From Warburgia ugandensis (taxonomy: Eukaryota; Streptophyta; Magnoliopsida; Canellales; Canellaceae), in contig CP141132.1 of NCBI GenBank assembly GCA_035236585.1, positions 45,511,880 to 45,575,879 on the forward strand: a DNA stretch of 64,000 nt, read 5' to 3'. Shown piece after piece: positions 25,161 to 36,915 of the stretch (the first letter of the stretch is position 1; every line of letters starts with the position of its first letter). The notes under the pieces are model-generated. The model searched no databases and was not told the DNA's origin. It worked only from the letters and a program-made list of their open reading frames with translations. The position numbers and the translations under genes are program-made.

Positions 25161-26298
25161 AGCTTTTGTAGAAAGAGTCCTTCAAGCCCAAGAAGAATAT
25201 ATAGCAGCTCAAGAATTGTGTAAAAAGAAAGGATTTATTAAGGGTACAGATGGGGGTATACATTTTCAAGAGAGATTGGTGGTTCCTTTAAATACATACT
25301 TGAGAAAGGAACTGATACAAGAAGCCCATCAGTCAAAATTTTCTATACACCCTGGGGGTACAAAGATGTATCAGGATTTAAAAAGAAACTTTTGGTGGGA
25401 AGGCATGAAAAGAGAAATAGGAGAATTTGTGGATAAATGTCTAAATTGTCAACAAGTAAAAGCTGAACACCAAAGACCAATTGGAATGTTACAAACATTG
25501 GAACTTCCAGAATGGAAATGGGACAATATCACTATGGATTTTGTAGCAGGATTGCTAAAGACTCAAGCAGGCCATGACATGATTTGGGTGGTTGTGGATA
25601 GGCTAACAAAGTCAGTACATTTCCTTCCAATTAGGCAGAACCAATCAATTGACAGTCTTGCTAAGTTATAAATAAAAGAAATAGTAAGTCTTCATGGGAT
25701 TCCACTATCCATTATCGCTGATAGGGATGGAAGATTTACTTCAAGATGTTGGAAGAGTGTACAATAAGCCTTGGGGACCTCACTTCAATTCAGTACAACA
25801 AGCCTTGGTCAATCAGAAAGGCTATTCAAACCTTAGAAGATATGTTGAGAGCATGTGCATTAGATTGGAAAGGGAGTTGGGCTGAACATCTTCCGTTAGT
25901 AGAATTTGCAAATAACAACAGTTTTCAAGCAAGTATTTGTACAGCACCATATGAAGCATTGTATGGACGGCCATGTCGATCACCAACCTGATAGAGTGAA
26001 GTTGGAGAGAGAAAGCTAATAAAGTTAGAACTAGTGGAACAGTGTATAGACAAGGTTAGATTGGTACATAAGAGGTTGTTAACAGCACATAGTCAACAAA
26101 AGAGTTACGCAGATAAAAGACATAGAGACCTGGAATTTGATGTGGGGAAGCACGTATTTCTAAAGATATCACTTGTCAAAGGAGTAATGAGGTTTGGAAG
26201 CAAAGGAAAACTTAGTCCTAGATTCATCGATCCATTTGAAATCCTAGAAAGAGTTGGTTCAGTGGCCTACAACTCTCAAAAATACATAGTGTCTTTCA
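25160..26298 (+). pseudogene. Element B integrase domain, interrupted by solo LTR D
   Basis: The zinc-binding part (EAHQSKFSIHPGGTKMY through CLNC) is at about 25320-25450. The catalytic core has Asp in ITMDFVAG and Asp in IADRDGRF. The segment that should carry the catalytic Glu is frame-shifted between 25740 and 25850 but resumes as IQTLEDMLRACALDWKGSW. The GPF-type module reads PRFIDPFEILERVGSVAY, with Asp where Gly is usual. At 26298 the frame is cut by LTR D; it continues in register at 38966 (FH then VSMLRKYL), which proves D is an insertion into this gene. Confidence 0.9.
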
Positions 26299-29280
26299 TG
26301 TAATAACCCCAATTTTTGTAAATTGATTGGGAACAATCAATAAAGTTTGAATTTCAGATATTTTGGGCTGAAATATTAGGGTTATTTAAAATATACTTTT
26401 TATAAAAATATAATCAAATAATAAGATATATAAAATTGAAATTAAACTTAGCAAACCCTTCAAAATGACTGTGAGAATGACAAATTTCGAATTCAGATGA
26501 GAAATCCTTAAGTTTTTCATTTTTTTGGACAAAAGGGGTAAAATGGTAATTTTACACAAAAATCAAAATATGAAACATCAAAATTTAGAATGTACTGAGA
26601 AATACGAATCCAACGCCACTAAGTACACTCAAATCCGAGATCATGGGAATAAAACCCAAAGTTTTATGCATAAAGGGAAAAATGGACTTTTTACACCATG
26701 TGGGGCCCACATGGGGACCACCACGTCCCCAACAACCAATTTGATCAGCAGCCCATGTGAAACATGGGTCAACAAAGATCAGCTAGTCATGGGGAAGAAA
26801 AGTTAGGCATGGGAGCATTGAAGACTTTCACGCCATTTTATATTAAAAAATAACATATTATAATCATGGAAAAAGACCCAAAATGCCTATAAATACAATC
26901 CCAAAAATCTTCCAAAAATCCTCATAAAATCCCCATGAAATTATCTTCAATCTCCTTGAAAAATTAGATCTAGAATCCCTCTCCAAGACCCCAAAATTTC
27001 CAAGAGTTAGATCTCTTTCCAACTTGTTTTTCTTTTTAGATTAGAACAAGAGACCTAAAATCAATTAGACACTCTATTCTAGATCCAAGTTGATCAATTC
27101 CACCATCCAAAACATCCCAACACATCTATTCTACAAAACCCCCAAAGAAATTTCAAGATCCAATGGTTCAAACAATGGATATTTGCAAGAAAGGTGGATT
27201 CTAGGATATATCTTCATCAACAAGGTATTTTTTTCAATTGGGCATATAATTGAGGTTTTCTCTCCAATCAAGTAAGTGAAAGTCCTTTTCATAGATATTT
27301 AGTATTGTTTTATATAATTTTTATTTTACTGTAATTAATTTTGGTAATAAAAAGATAAAAATAAAGTAAACAATAGAACCCTTAATTCATGATGATGGAG
27401 TGCTCAGATGAAAAATATGACTATACCAATCAATCCAGAATGGTCCAACACCCCTAGGGTAGAAGTTTCAGAAAGATCTGAGCAGTTTTGGACCCTCAAT
27501 TGAGAGAGATTAATTTTGGTGGGCCTAGATCAAATCTGGACCCTAGGAACGGCTGAAAACTTCAATTTAAGATTGTGGAGTCATATGAACTCCAAATTGA
27601 GATCAGAAAGAAGCTATGGAAATCTTGTAATGTCTAATTTCTAATGAAGTCATAATATTTCTAAAATTTATTTCTGTATTTTTCTGTATTTTGGAAATAA
27701 GTGTCCAATTTCTAAGATCTTCAAGATCTGAGGTGATCAGATCTTGGAAATTTATTTTAGTGATGATATAATAATGTAATAAAGTAATATCTATGGTTAA
27801 TTTGGCCAGATCTTGGATAAAATAGGGGATCTACCCTTTATGGTAGAAAAACCCTAAAATAAAAATAAAAAAAATACAAAGGGACCCACTTGATCAGATC
27901 CTTGGGATGGATTAAAGGGATGATATTATGATGGAATCCAGTTAGATCATGGAGGAAATGTGACAAAATCAAGTGGATATGATTTTTGGATCTTAATGGA
28001 TTAAAAGCCCTAAAGGTAATTAAAACCCTTAATCTAAAGGAAAACACCTAAGATCTAATGGTTGGATCATATTTTAAGGTTTATAATATTCTTAATAAAA
28101 TTATTTCAATTTTCTTTTATTGGATATAGAAGTGTAAATGTGATTTATGTTTTAAGTTTTAATTGTCTTTTATTGGATATAGAAGTGTAAATGTGATTTA
28201 TGTTCTAAGTTAGAAAGCATGATAGTGTAATCTTTAAATTTTAGTATGATATGCCCTAAATGAGTAATTTGTTAGTAGATTTGATTATCTTAGGATCATG
28301 TTAGTGTAAATTAGGATTTAAACATGATTTCATTATGATAGAAGATGTGTTTCATAACTTAGGATCATGTTAGTTTTATTTCACTAGCTTAAGTTACATT
28401 CATATGAAGAATGTTAGTATATAGTTGTTAAACTTATATTTCATTTATGCTTTCAAGTTGATGATTTACTTATTGTCAAATTTTATTCAATTGTTAAGAT
28501 ACAAGGAGCATAAATCACCAAAAATGTAAACTAATGAAATATAGAAATTCATGGACAACTAAGATGAACGAATGATTTTGACTTAATAAGGGCTATAGTT
28601 AGTAGGACAATATAAGGAATGATTTATCATTTCCTTGGCCCAAAGTAGGAAAATAATGAACATCCATGGATGACATCGTGCATATCCATGGAAATTAATT
28701 AAAATCAATTAGAGAAGGGACTTAAGGTAAAGAGCTCATAGGAACCTTGTCAAAGGTTGAGCTAGTACCACTCTAGTGGACTCTGAACATTGTGGTTATA
28801 GGGGGTATACAAGAGCCAAGTGCTTTTCCCTCACCTTCCATTGTCACGACCTGGGTTTTTATATGATGCAATGTTGATAAAAAGGCGAGATCTCTTGTTT
28901 TATATATATGAAATGCATGAAATTCTTTTCCTTTTGGAAAACAACCTTTCATAAAAACCCCGAGTGTGAAAACACATTCTCAATCTATTTAGTCATGGCA
29001 AAGTTTTAAATCAATAATGTTCCCAAGAAAGTGTTAGTCACAGCCCCAGCTATTAGAGAGTAACTACAATCAAGTAACATTGAAAGATAAGATAGGGGTG
29101 TACTTACTTGTGCTTGGCCTTATGTCTCCTAGTACAAATGTCCCTTGCCCTTAGGTATTTACTTTGTATCTGAAAAATGTTGAGGATCGGGTGAGTATAT
29201 AATATACTCAGTAGGGCTTATCACTACTAGTTTTATAAATGCATGAGTTGTTTTAAAATCATGTGCTCATTCATTCAAAA

Positions 29281-29459
29281 CATGCGTATGTTTGAATACT
29301 CGAGTTCAATATTAGTATAAGAATCCATAATCAATTTCAAAATATGCATATGTTTGAATACTCGAGTTCGATATCAGTATAAGAATCCATAATCAATTTC
29401 AAAATATGCATATGTTTGAATACTCGAGTTCGATATCAGTATAAGAATCCATAATCAAC
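29281..29459. repeat. 62-base tandem repeat, three units, in element E LTR
   Basis: Unit begins near ATGCATATGTTTGAATACTC and ends ATAATCAATTTCAAA. The first unit is slightly diverged (CGTATG, TTCAATATTAG). The same three-unit array occurs at 33472-33650 and, inverted, at 36296-36475. Solo LTR F has a single unit (18511-18560). Confidence 0.9.
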
Positions 29460-31166
29460 TGAAATTCTTATAACTTAAAAGATCACATAATCCCAAACGT
29501 GAAAGTATCATATATATATGATAACATCATGATATGCAATGGATGCATCATGGAGTCCAACTCATGGACCCCTAGTATGGTATGGTCAACCAACCTTATA
29601 TCATGCCATATGCAATGCATATAAATCCACAAAACCATAGGGTCCCACTATGCCCACGACCTCACCGCCGTGTGGTCCCCGGGTACCTAGGGACACAGGA
29701 TCATATACCTCCACGGGGCATATGACACTTCGACCCAGTGCCGTGACACCAGTGGTAGCCCCCTGTACCACATGCAGTCGAAGCAGGGACATGCCCTTTT
29801 TTGGGCGTGATACCCATCCTCCTATTAGTGGTAGAGGCTGGGTGGCCAACCCACACCCCTCGGCATAGCACCCACGAGCTTGCAAGCCCAAATCATATAC
29901 GATCAAATAAGCCAAAACCTTTTGTTAAAACTTGTCCTCTTTTGGGTCCCTCACAACTGCCTGGCCCTCGGCACTCCAGCGTCTTTTGGCAACCCTCAAG
30001 GACATGCAATCTTTGCAAGTATGTAAATCATGCAATGCATGCACTTGTTTGCAACACATGTATGTGCATAATGTATATGCAGTCATTCCAAAACATGGCT
30101 ATGTGTAAAGCATTTAACATGCATGCTGAATTTATTCATACAAATCACATGCAAATCAAATCATATATCTAAAACATATGTTCTCAAATAATAAGAGTTC
30201 TTTTTAAAAGAATCTAATAGTGATAGAGCACCTACCTGACTAGGTCGCGTTCACCCTCTTGTCCTCGTACACTCCTGAACATGGTTTGGGGACTTAAGGC
30301 TAGTTTAACCTATCTTTGATGGGTTTAGAGCATTTGGGTCTCATTACTTAGGCATTAGGGGTCCATCCCTATGCCTATGGGTGTCCTAAGGTCCTAATTA
30401 GGCCTTGGTATTCTCAGTTTCCCAGAGTTCTAGCAGTCACGCGCCACCATCCTATTCTAAGGGTCATGCCCTAATTTTATTGGGCTTTGATTAGGGATTT
30501 TATAGTTTGGATGTGTCCGCGTCGTCCATACGGACACAACGCCTTTTGCGGCACCTCAATCGGAGCTCTAGATCTCAAATTATAAGCGTTTTAACATTGC
30601 ATGTACATATAGTCTTAAAGACAAAAAAAGAGGAATGCTAGGGCGCTGCGCGTCTGCGATGTGCGCCCAGCATTCTTAAGAACCAAAAAAACAACGCCTC
30701 GCTAGTGCACTGCGCGTCTGCGGCGTGCGCCTCAGCGGGCGCGTCTGCAGACGCGTGCGACAAAGCTTCTCATCGTCTCTTTAGCTGGCGCGTCCAACGA
30801 CGCGCCCGTTTGCTTTTTTCCAAATGGCGTTGACTTGCGTCGACGTGGGACGGTCCTGTTGGATCGTCCTGCTTGTTAGTGACCTGGGTCGTCCTCAGGT
30901 CACCCTGGTTCGACCCTGTCGAACCAGTGCGGCCTGGGGACGTCCCAGGGGTCTTTGTGGCTCCCCTGGAGGCCTATTCTGCATGGTTTTTCATGGAAAA
31001 ACCTAGGGAAATCGTTCCTGGAACTATGGTGGAGATGGGTCTGGGGTTTTTTCGTGCGTACCTGCTTCGTGGGTGGTTTTCTCTCCACGTTTTCCCCCCT
31101 TGCTCACTGCTTCAAGACTGGTTTTCTCCAAGGCTTTTGGGCTGCCATTAGAGGCACCCAAGAGCT

Positions 31167-31176
31167 CTATTTATAG
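31167..31176 (-). promoter_or_regulatory. TATA box of element E 3' LTR
   Basis: CTATAAATAG on the minus strand within GCTCTATAAATAGAGC. The equivalent region is deleted from the palindromic LTR, so this is the only E promoter left, and it reads leftward out of the element into D. Confidence 0.55.
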
Positions 31177-31651
31177 AGCTTTTACAGAGGGTTCTGGAGG
31201 GTGTCTAACCGCCTTTGAATGGCGGTGGGGAACCCTCTGGAATGGCGGTGGTTTCTTCTTGAAACACCGCCGTTCCAGAAACCTCTAGGAGGTTGAAGAC
31301 GACGGGGTGCCCGTATCAAAACGGGCACCTGTGTTTTTCAGGTTAAATCGTTTTTGGAAAATTTACAGTTTTGCCCCTGAACTTCAAAGGGCCATATCTT
31401 GCTCATTTTAACTCCGTTTTGGGTGATTTTAGTCTCGTTGGATTCCTTTTTCCGAGACGCATATAATGGAACCACTTTTGGTACCAAATTCCTGGGTTAA
31501 GTTATGGTGACTAGTGAAATGACCAAAATGCCCTTTTCTTTAAAATTGAACTTTTCATTGCTAAACTTGGAATTTCAATATTACAAAATTGGAGTCATTA
31601 CATTCTTACCCCCTTAGGGGAATTTCACCCCCGAAATTCTACTATATACAG

Positions 31652-31850
31652 TCAAAAGATCTCGGGGTACTTTTCTCGCATTTCTGACTCCGGTTCCCAA
31701 GTTTCTTCTTCCATGTGCGCATTTCTCCACAAAACATTGACTAAGGGTATGTCCTTGTTCCGCAGCTTCTTATTCTTATGATTCTGGATCTCAACTGGTC
31801 TCGTCTCTAGCTTGAGATCCTCTGTCAACTCTATGGGTACCTTCAACTAC
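31652..31850 (-). pseudogene. Element E pol C-terminal chromodomain-like tail
   Basis: About 64 codons ending in a stop at 31652. They contain PIELTEDLKLETRPVEI, LRNKDIPLVNVLWRN and METWE-like EEETWEPESEMREKYPEIF, the group II chromodomain tail that ends Tekay/Del polyproteins. Element B has the matching segment at 38966-39209. Here it is joined directly to gag by a large deletion and lies in a different frame from gag, so no fusion protein is expected. The polypurine tract (31605-31619 on the minus strand) follows. Confidence 0.85.
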
Positions 31851-32891
31851 AGTATTTGAAGCCTGGGCTTGACTGGAGGTGAGGGCAAAAACACTTCCTT
31901 GCCTTTTCGGAACTTGATCTCCTTTACACTCTTCAACTTCCTTTTTAGAAAAATCCCTAGCAAAATGTCCTTGTTCTCCACAAAGATAGCAAGTGATGTT
32001 GGAAATGGGACATGGTTTGCCTGAATGATACCTGTTACACTTAGGGCATGTCTTCCAGTCTGGTCTTCTTTCTTTGTTTTCAAATGGCTTCTTGAAAGGT
32101 GGCCTAGGTTCGAAGGATTGAAATGGCCTCTTTTCTTTATTTCCTATGGTGTTGATGTTTTTAGTTTCCTTTATTTCCTGGTTCCTTTGATAATCTTTTT
32201 CATATAGGGAGGCCATCTCTACGGCTTTGGCTACTGTGGAAGGTTGGAATCCTAGAACTCTGCTCCTGAGTCCTGGGTTGAGTCCATCTACAAATCGTTC
32301 CGCCGCATCTTCCTCATCAGCACAAGCACATGGTGCAAATCTCCGGAGGCTGATGAATCTACTTTCATACTGTTGGACAGTCATATTTCCTTGTTCTAAG
32401 TTCATAAATTCTTTTTCCTTCTATTTTCTCACATGTTTAGGATAATATTTGTCATTAAAGACCTTTTTAAATTCTTCCCATCCTATTGTTTCTTGCTGAT
32501 CAAAATAAGTTCTTTCTGCTGTTTCCCACCAAAAGGTAGCCTCTCCTCTAAACACAAATGTGGCCATGGGTACTTTTCTTTCTTCAGCTATGTTCATGGC
32601 CTTAAATATCTTTTCAATATCAATTAACCATTTTTCAGCTGTGGATGCTTCATCTTCTCCTGTGGATGAGGGAGCTAGTTTCTGAAACCTTTCTAACTGA
32701 ACCTCAGTCCTGTCTATTGTTTTACCAGGGGAAGGATCTCGGGGGGTAGGAGTTTGGCTATGACTATTCATGTATTGTCCCATGTTCTGTAAGAATTGCT
32801 GAAATAACTCAGCCATCCCGTTGCTTGACCCAGTGGAGTCTACTGGTGGGGCTTCAGGTCTTGTAGCCTTGCTTCCCTTCTTTCTAGGCAT
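31850..32891 (-). pseudogene. Element E gag (one nonsense codon, fused by deletion to pol tail)
   Basis: Starts at MPRKKGSKATRPEAPP (ATG at 32891) and is nearly intact. The capsid region carries ATFVFRGEATFWWETAER and FKKVFNDKYYPKHVRK; a TAG at 32421-32423 interrupts it; then MNLEQGNMTVQQYESRF, FVDGLNPGLRSRVLG, and the zinc knuckle CYLCGEQGHFARDF, whose last Cys is replaced by Phe. After TVVEGT, the start of protease, the sequence jumps to the pol tail. This is the best-preserved gag in the window, in keeping with the young age of E, but a full-length protein could be made only by readthrough. Confidence 0.88.
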
Positions 32892-33017
32892 CTGTAATCA
32901 CAAGGCAATTCACCAAATCTTAGTTTGTGTTATCCTATTACCCCTTTCTCTTTCATGGATGAAACTTGATTATAAGTTATTCTCCTCATAACTGGGCTGT
33001 GAGTAACGTTAAACCGT

Positions 33018-33029
33018 GCTCTGATACCA
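33018..33029 (-). other. Element E primer-binding site (tRNA-iMet)
   Basis: TGGTATCAGAGC on the minus strand, a perfect initiator-Met site, two bases inside the LTR end. It fixes the orientation of E and marks 33032 as the U5 end of the 5' LTR. Confidence 0.92.
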
Positions 33030-33031
33030 AC

Positions 33032-36000
33032 TGTCACGACCCGGGTTTTTATATGATGCAATGTTGATAAAAAGGCGAGATCTCTTGTTTTATATATATG
33101 AAATGCATGAAATTCTTTTCCTTTTGGAAAACAACCTTTCATAAAAACCCCGAGTGTGAAAACACATTCTCAATCTATTTAGTCATGGCAAAGTTTTAAA
33201 TCAATAATGTTCCCAAGAAAGTGTTAGTCACAGCCCCAGCAATTAGAGAGTAACTACAATCAAGTAACATTGAAAGATAAGATAGGGGTGTACTTACTTG
33301 TGCTTGGCCTTATGTCTCCTAGTACAAATGTCCCTTGCCCTTAGGTATTTACTTTGTATCTGAAAAATGTTGAGGATCGGGTGAGTATATAATATGCTCA
33401 GTAGGGCTTATCACTACTAGTTTTATAAATGCATGAGTTGTTTTAAAATCATGTGCTCATTCATTCAAAACATGCGTATGTTTGAATACTCGAGTTCAAT
33501 ATTAGTATAAGAATCCATAATCAATTTCAAAATATGCATATGTTTGAATACTCGAGTTTGATATCAGTATAAGAATCCATAATCAATTTCAAAATATGCA
33601 TATGTTTGAATACTCGAGTTCGATATCAGTATAAGAATCCATAATCAACTGAAATTCTTATAACTTAAAAGATCACATAATCCCAAACGTGAAAGTATCA
33701 TATATATATGATAACATCATGATATGCAATGGATGCATCATGGAGTCCAACTCATGGACCCCTAGTATGGTATGGTCAACCAACCTTATATCATGCCATA
33801 TGCAATGCATATAAATCCACAAAACCATAGGGTCCCACTATGCCCACGACCTCACCGCCGTGTGGTCCCCGGGTACCTAGGGACACAGGATCATATACCT
33901 CCACGGGGCATATGACACTTCGACCAGTCTTGCGTGACACCAGTGGTAGCCCCCTGTACCACATGCAGTCGAAGCAGGGACATGCCCTTTTTTGGGCGTG
34001 GTACCCATCCACCTATTAGTGGTAGAGGCTGGGTGGCCAACCCACACCCCTCGGCATAGCACCCACGAGCTTGCAAGCCCAAATCATATACAATCAAATA
34101 AGCCAAAACCTTTTGTTAAAACTTGTCCTCTTTTGGGTCCCTCACAACTGCCTGGCCCTCGGCACTCCAGCGTCTTTTGGCAACCCTCAAGGACATGCAA
34201 TCTTTGCAAGTATGTAAATCATGCAATGCATGCACTTGTTTGCAACACATGTATGTGCATAATGTATATGCAGTCATTCCAAAACATGGCTATGTGTAAA
34301 GCATTTAACATGCATGCTGAATTTATTCATACAAATCACATGCAAATCAAATCATATATCTAAAACATATGTTCTCAAATAATAAGAGTTCTTTTTAAAA
34401 GAATCTAATAGTGATAGAGCACCTACCTGACTAGGTCGCGTTCACCCTCTTGTCCTCGTACACTCCTGAACATGGTTTGGGGACTTAAGGCTAGTTTAAC
34501 CTATCTTTGATGGGTTTAGAGCATTTGGGTCTCATTACTTAGGCATTAGGGGTCCATCCCTATGCCTATGGGTGTCCTAAGGTCCTAATTAGGCCTTGGT
34601 ATTCTCAGTTTCCCAGAGTTCTAGCAGTCACGCGCCACCATCCTATTCTAAGGGTCATGCCCTAATTTTATTGGTCTTTGATTAGGGATTTTTATAGTTT
34701 GGATGTGTCCGCGTCGTCCATACGGACACAACGCCTTTTGCGGCGCCTCAATCGGAGCTCTATATCTCAAATTATAAGCGTTTTAACATTGCATGTACAT
34801 ATAGTCTTAAAGACAAAAAAAGAGAAATGCTAGGGCGCTGCGCGTCTGCGACGTGCGCCCAGCATTCTTAAGAACCAAAAAAACGACGCCTCACTAGTGC
34901 ACTGCGCGTCTGCGGCGTGCGCCTCAGCGGGCGCGTCTGCAGACGCGTGCGACAAAGCTTCTCGTCGTCTCTTTAGTCTCGTTGGATTCCTTTTTCCGAG
35001 ACGACGAGAAGCTTTGTCGCACGCGTCTGCAGACGCGCAGTGCACTAGCGAGGCGTCGTTTTTTTGGTTCTTAAGAATGCTGGGCGCACGTCGCAGACGC
35101 GCAGCGCCCTAGCATTCCTCTTTTTTTGTCTTTAAGACTATATGTACATGCAATGTTAAAACGCTTATAATTTGATATCTATAGCTCCGATTGAGGCGCC
35201 GCAAAAGGCGTTGTGTCCATATGGACGACGCGGACACATCCAAACTATAAAATCCCTAATCAAAGCCCAATAAAATTAGGGCATGACCCTTAGAATAGGA
35301 TGGTGGCGCGTGACTGCTAGAACTCTGGGAAACTGAGAATACCAAGGCCTAATTAGGACCTTAGGACACCCATAGGCATAGGGATGGACCCCTAATGCCT
35401 AAGTAATGAGACCCAAATGCTCTAAACCCATCAAAGATAGGTTAAACTAGCCTTAAGTCCCCAAACCATGTTCAGGAGTGTACGAGGACAAGAGGGTGAA
35501 CGCGACCTAGTCAGGTAGGTGCTCTATCACTATTAGATTCTTTTAAAAAGAACTCTTATTATTTGAGAACATATGTTTTAGATATATGATTTGATTTGCA
35601 TGTGATTTGTATGAATAAATTCAGCATGCATGTTAAATGCTTTACACATAGCCATGTTTTGGAATGACTGCATATACATTATGCACATACATGTGTTGCA
35701 AACAAGTGCATGCATTGCATGATTTACGTACTTGCAAAGATTGCATGTCCTTGAGGGTTGCCAAAAGACGCTGGAGTGCTGAGGGCCGTGCAAGCTTGTG
35801 AGGGACCCAAAAGAGGACAAGTTTTAACAAAAGGTTTTGGCTTATTTGATCGTATATGATTTGGGCTTGTAAGCTCGTGGGTGCTATGCCGAGGGGCGTG
35901 GGTTGGCCACCCAGCCTCTACCACTAATAGGTGGATGGGTACCACGCCCAAAAAAGGGCATGTCCCTGCTTCGACTGCATGTGGTACAGGGGGCTACCAC

Positions 36001-36910
36001 TGGTGTCACGGCACTGGGTCGAAGTGTCATATGCCCCGTGGAGGTATATGATCCTGTGTCCCTAGGTACCCGGGGACCACACGGCAGTGAGGTCGTGGGC
36101 ATAGTGGGACCCTATGGTTTTGTGGATTTATATGCATTGCATATGGCATGATATAAGGTTGGTCGACCATACCATACTAGGGGTCCATGAGTTGGACTCC
36201 ATGATGCATCCATTGCATATCATGATGTTATCATATATATATGATACTTTCACGTTTGGGATTATGTGATCTTTTAAGTTATAAGAATTTCAGTTGATTA
36301 TGGATTCTTATACTGATATCGAACTCGAGTATTCAAACATATGCATATTTTGAAATTGATTATGGATTCTTATACTGATATCGAACTCGAGTATTCAAAC
36401 ATATGCATATTTTGAAATTGATTATGGATTCTTATACTAATATTGAACTCGAGTATTCAAACATACGCATGTTTTGAATGAATGAGCACATGATTTTAAA
36501 ACAACTCATGCATTTATAAAACTAGTAGTGATAAGCCCTACTGAGTATATTATATACTCACCCGATCCTCAACATTTTTCAGATACAAAGTAAATACCTA
36601 AGGGCAAGGGACATTTGTACTAGGAGACATAAGGCCAAGCACAAGTAAGTACACCCCTATCTTATCTTTCAATGTTACTTGATTGTAGTTACTCTCTAAT
36701 AGCTGGGGCTGTGACTAACACTTTCTTGGGAACATTATTGATTTAAAACTTTGCCATGACTAAATAGATTGAGAATGTGTTTTCACACTCGGGGTTTTTA
36801 TGAAAGGTTGTTTTCCAAAAGGAAAAGAATTTCATGCATTTCATATATATAAAACAAGAGATCTCGCCTTTTTATCAACATTGCATCATATAAAAACCCG
36901 GGTCGTGACA
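33032..36910. repeat. Palindromic 5' LTR of element E (inverted repeat, arms about 1.9 kb)
   Basis: Left arm 33032-34971 and right arm 34998-36910 are inverted copies separated by 26 bases. The left arm matches 28842 to about 30784 of the complete LTR. It then jumps over about 650 bases to a fragment matching 31428-31459, after which the sequence turns round. The right arm lacks about 27 bases between two GCGCGTCTGC repeats. The expected U3 end of this LTR is absent. The single strand could fold into a very long hairpin. Confidence 0.93.
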
Positions 36911-36915
36911 CCCAT

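Larger units (their letters stand above)
28842..31602 (-). repeat. Element E 3' LTR (complete)
   Basis: 2761 bases. On the minus strand it starts TGTAATGACTCC after the polypurine tract and ends AAAACCCAGGTCGTGACA. It holds a TATA box at 31167-31176, a GC-rich segment (30640-30960), three 62-base tandem units (29281-29459) and the palindrome TGAGTATATAATATACTCA at 29192-29210. A 104-codon frame on the minus strand at 29601-29915 recurs in every copy and has no known domain. Confidence 0.9.
28842..36910 (-). mobile_element. Element E: deletion-derivative gypsy element with a palindromic LTR
   Basis: On the minus strand the order from the right is: palindromic LTR (36910-33032), primer site, gag, the last part of pol, polypurine tract, normal LTR (31602-28842). 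Flanks are TCCAT (28837-28841) and CCCAT (36911-36915), a 5-base TSD with one change. The left end TGTCACGACC and right end GGTCGTGACA are inverted copies of the same LTR end (U5), whereas an ordinary insertion ends in U3 on one side. Protease, RT, RNase H and most of integrase are missing, so it was mobilised in trans. About 20 differences in 1.94 kb between the two forward LTR copies make it the youngest element here. Confidence 0.88.

Noticed and set aside
22122..26298. Element B as an autonomous, active element
   Set aside because: Every domain has stops or frameshifts, the protease active site and zinc knuckle are altered, and integrase is split by LTR D.
29601..29915. 104-codon minus-strand frame and its near copies at 18710-18979, 33791-34106 and 35903-36151
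   Set aside because: It recurs only because the LTR is repeated, differs by frameshifts among copies, and matches no family I know.
34830..35112. Mirror-image Ala/Ser/Cys-rich frames on both strands
   Set aside because: They arise from the palindrome centre, where both strands have the same sequence.
28842..36910. Element E as an 8 kb DNA transposon with 1.9 kb terminal inverted repeats
   Set aside because: The right-hand inverted repeat looks like that, but the interior has a primer site, gag, polypurine tract and a third direct LTR copy, so it is an LTR retrotransposon with an abnormal end.
33032..36910. The palindrome as a long-read hairpin artefact
   Set aside because: Considered seriously. 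The right arm ends exactly at the LTR terminus next to a TSD and continues into the correct half of LTR D, and the arms differ by substitutions and a 27-base deletion. An artefact would give identical arms and a random end. Read-level checking is still desirable.
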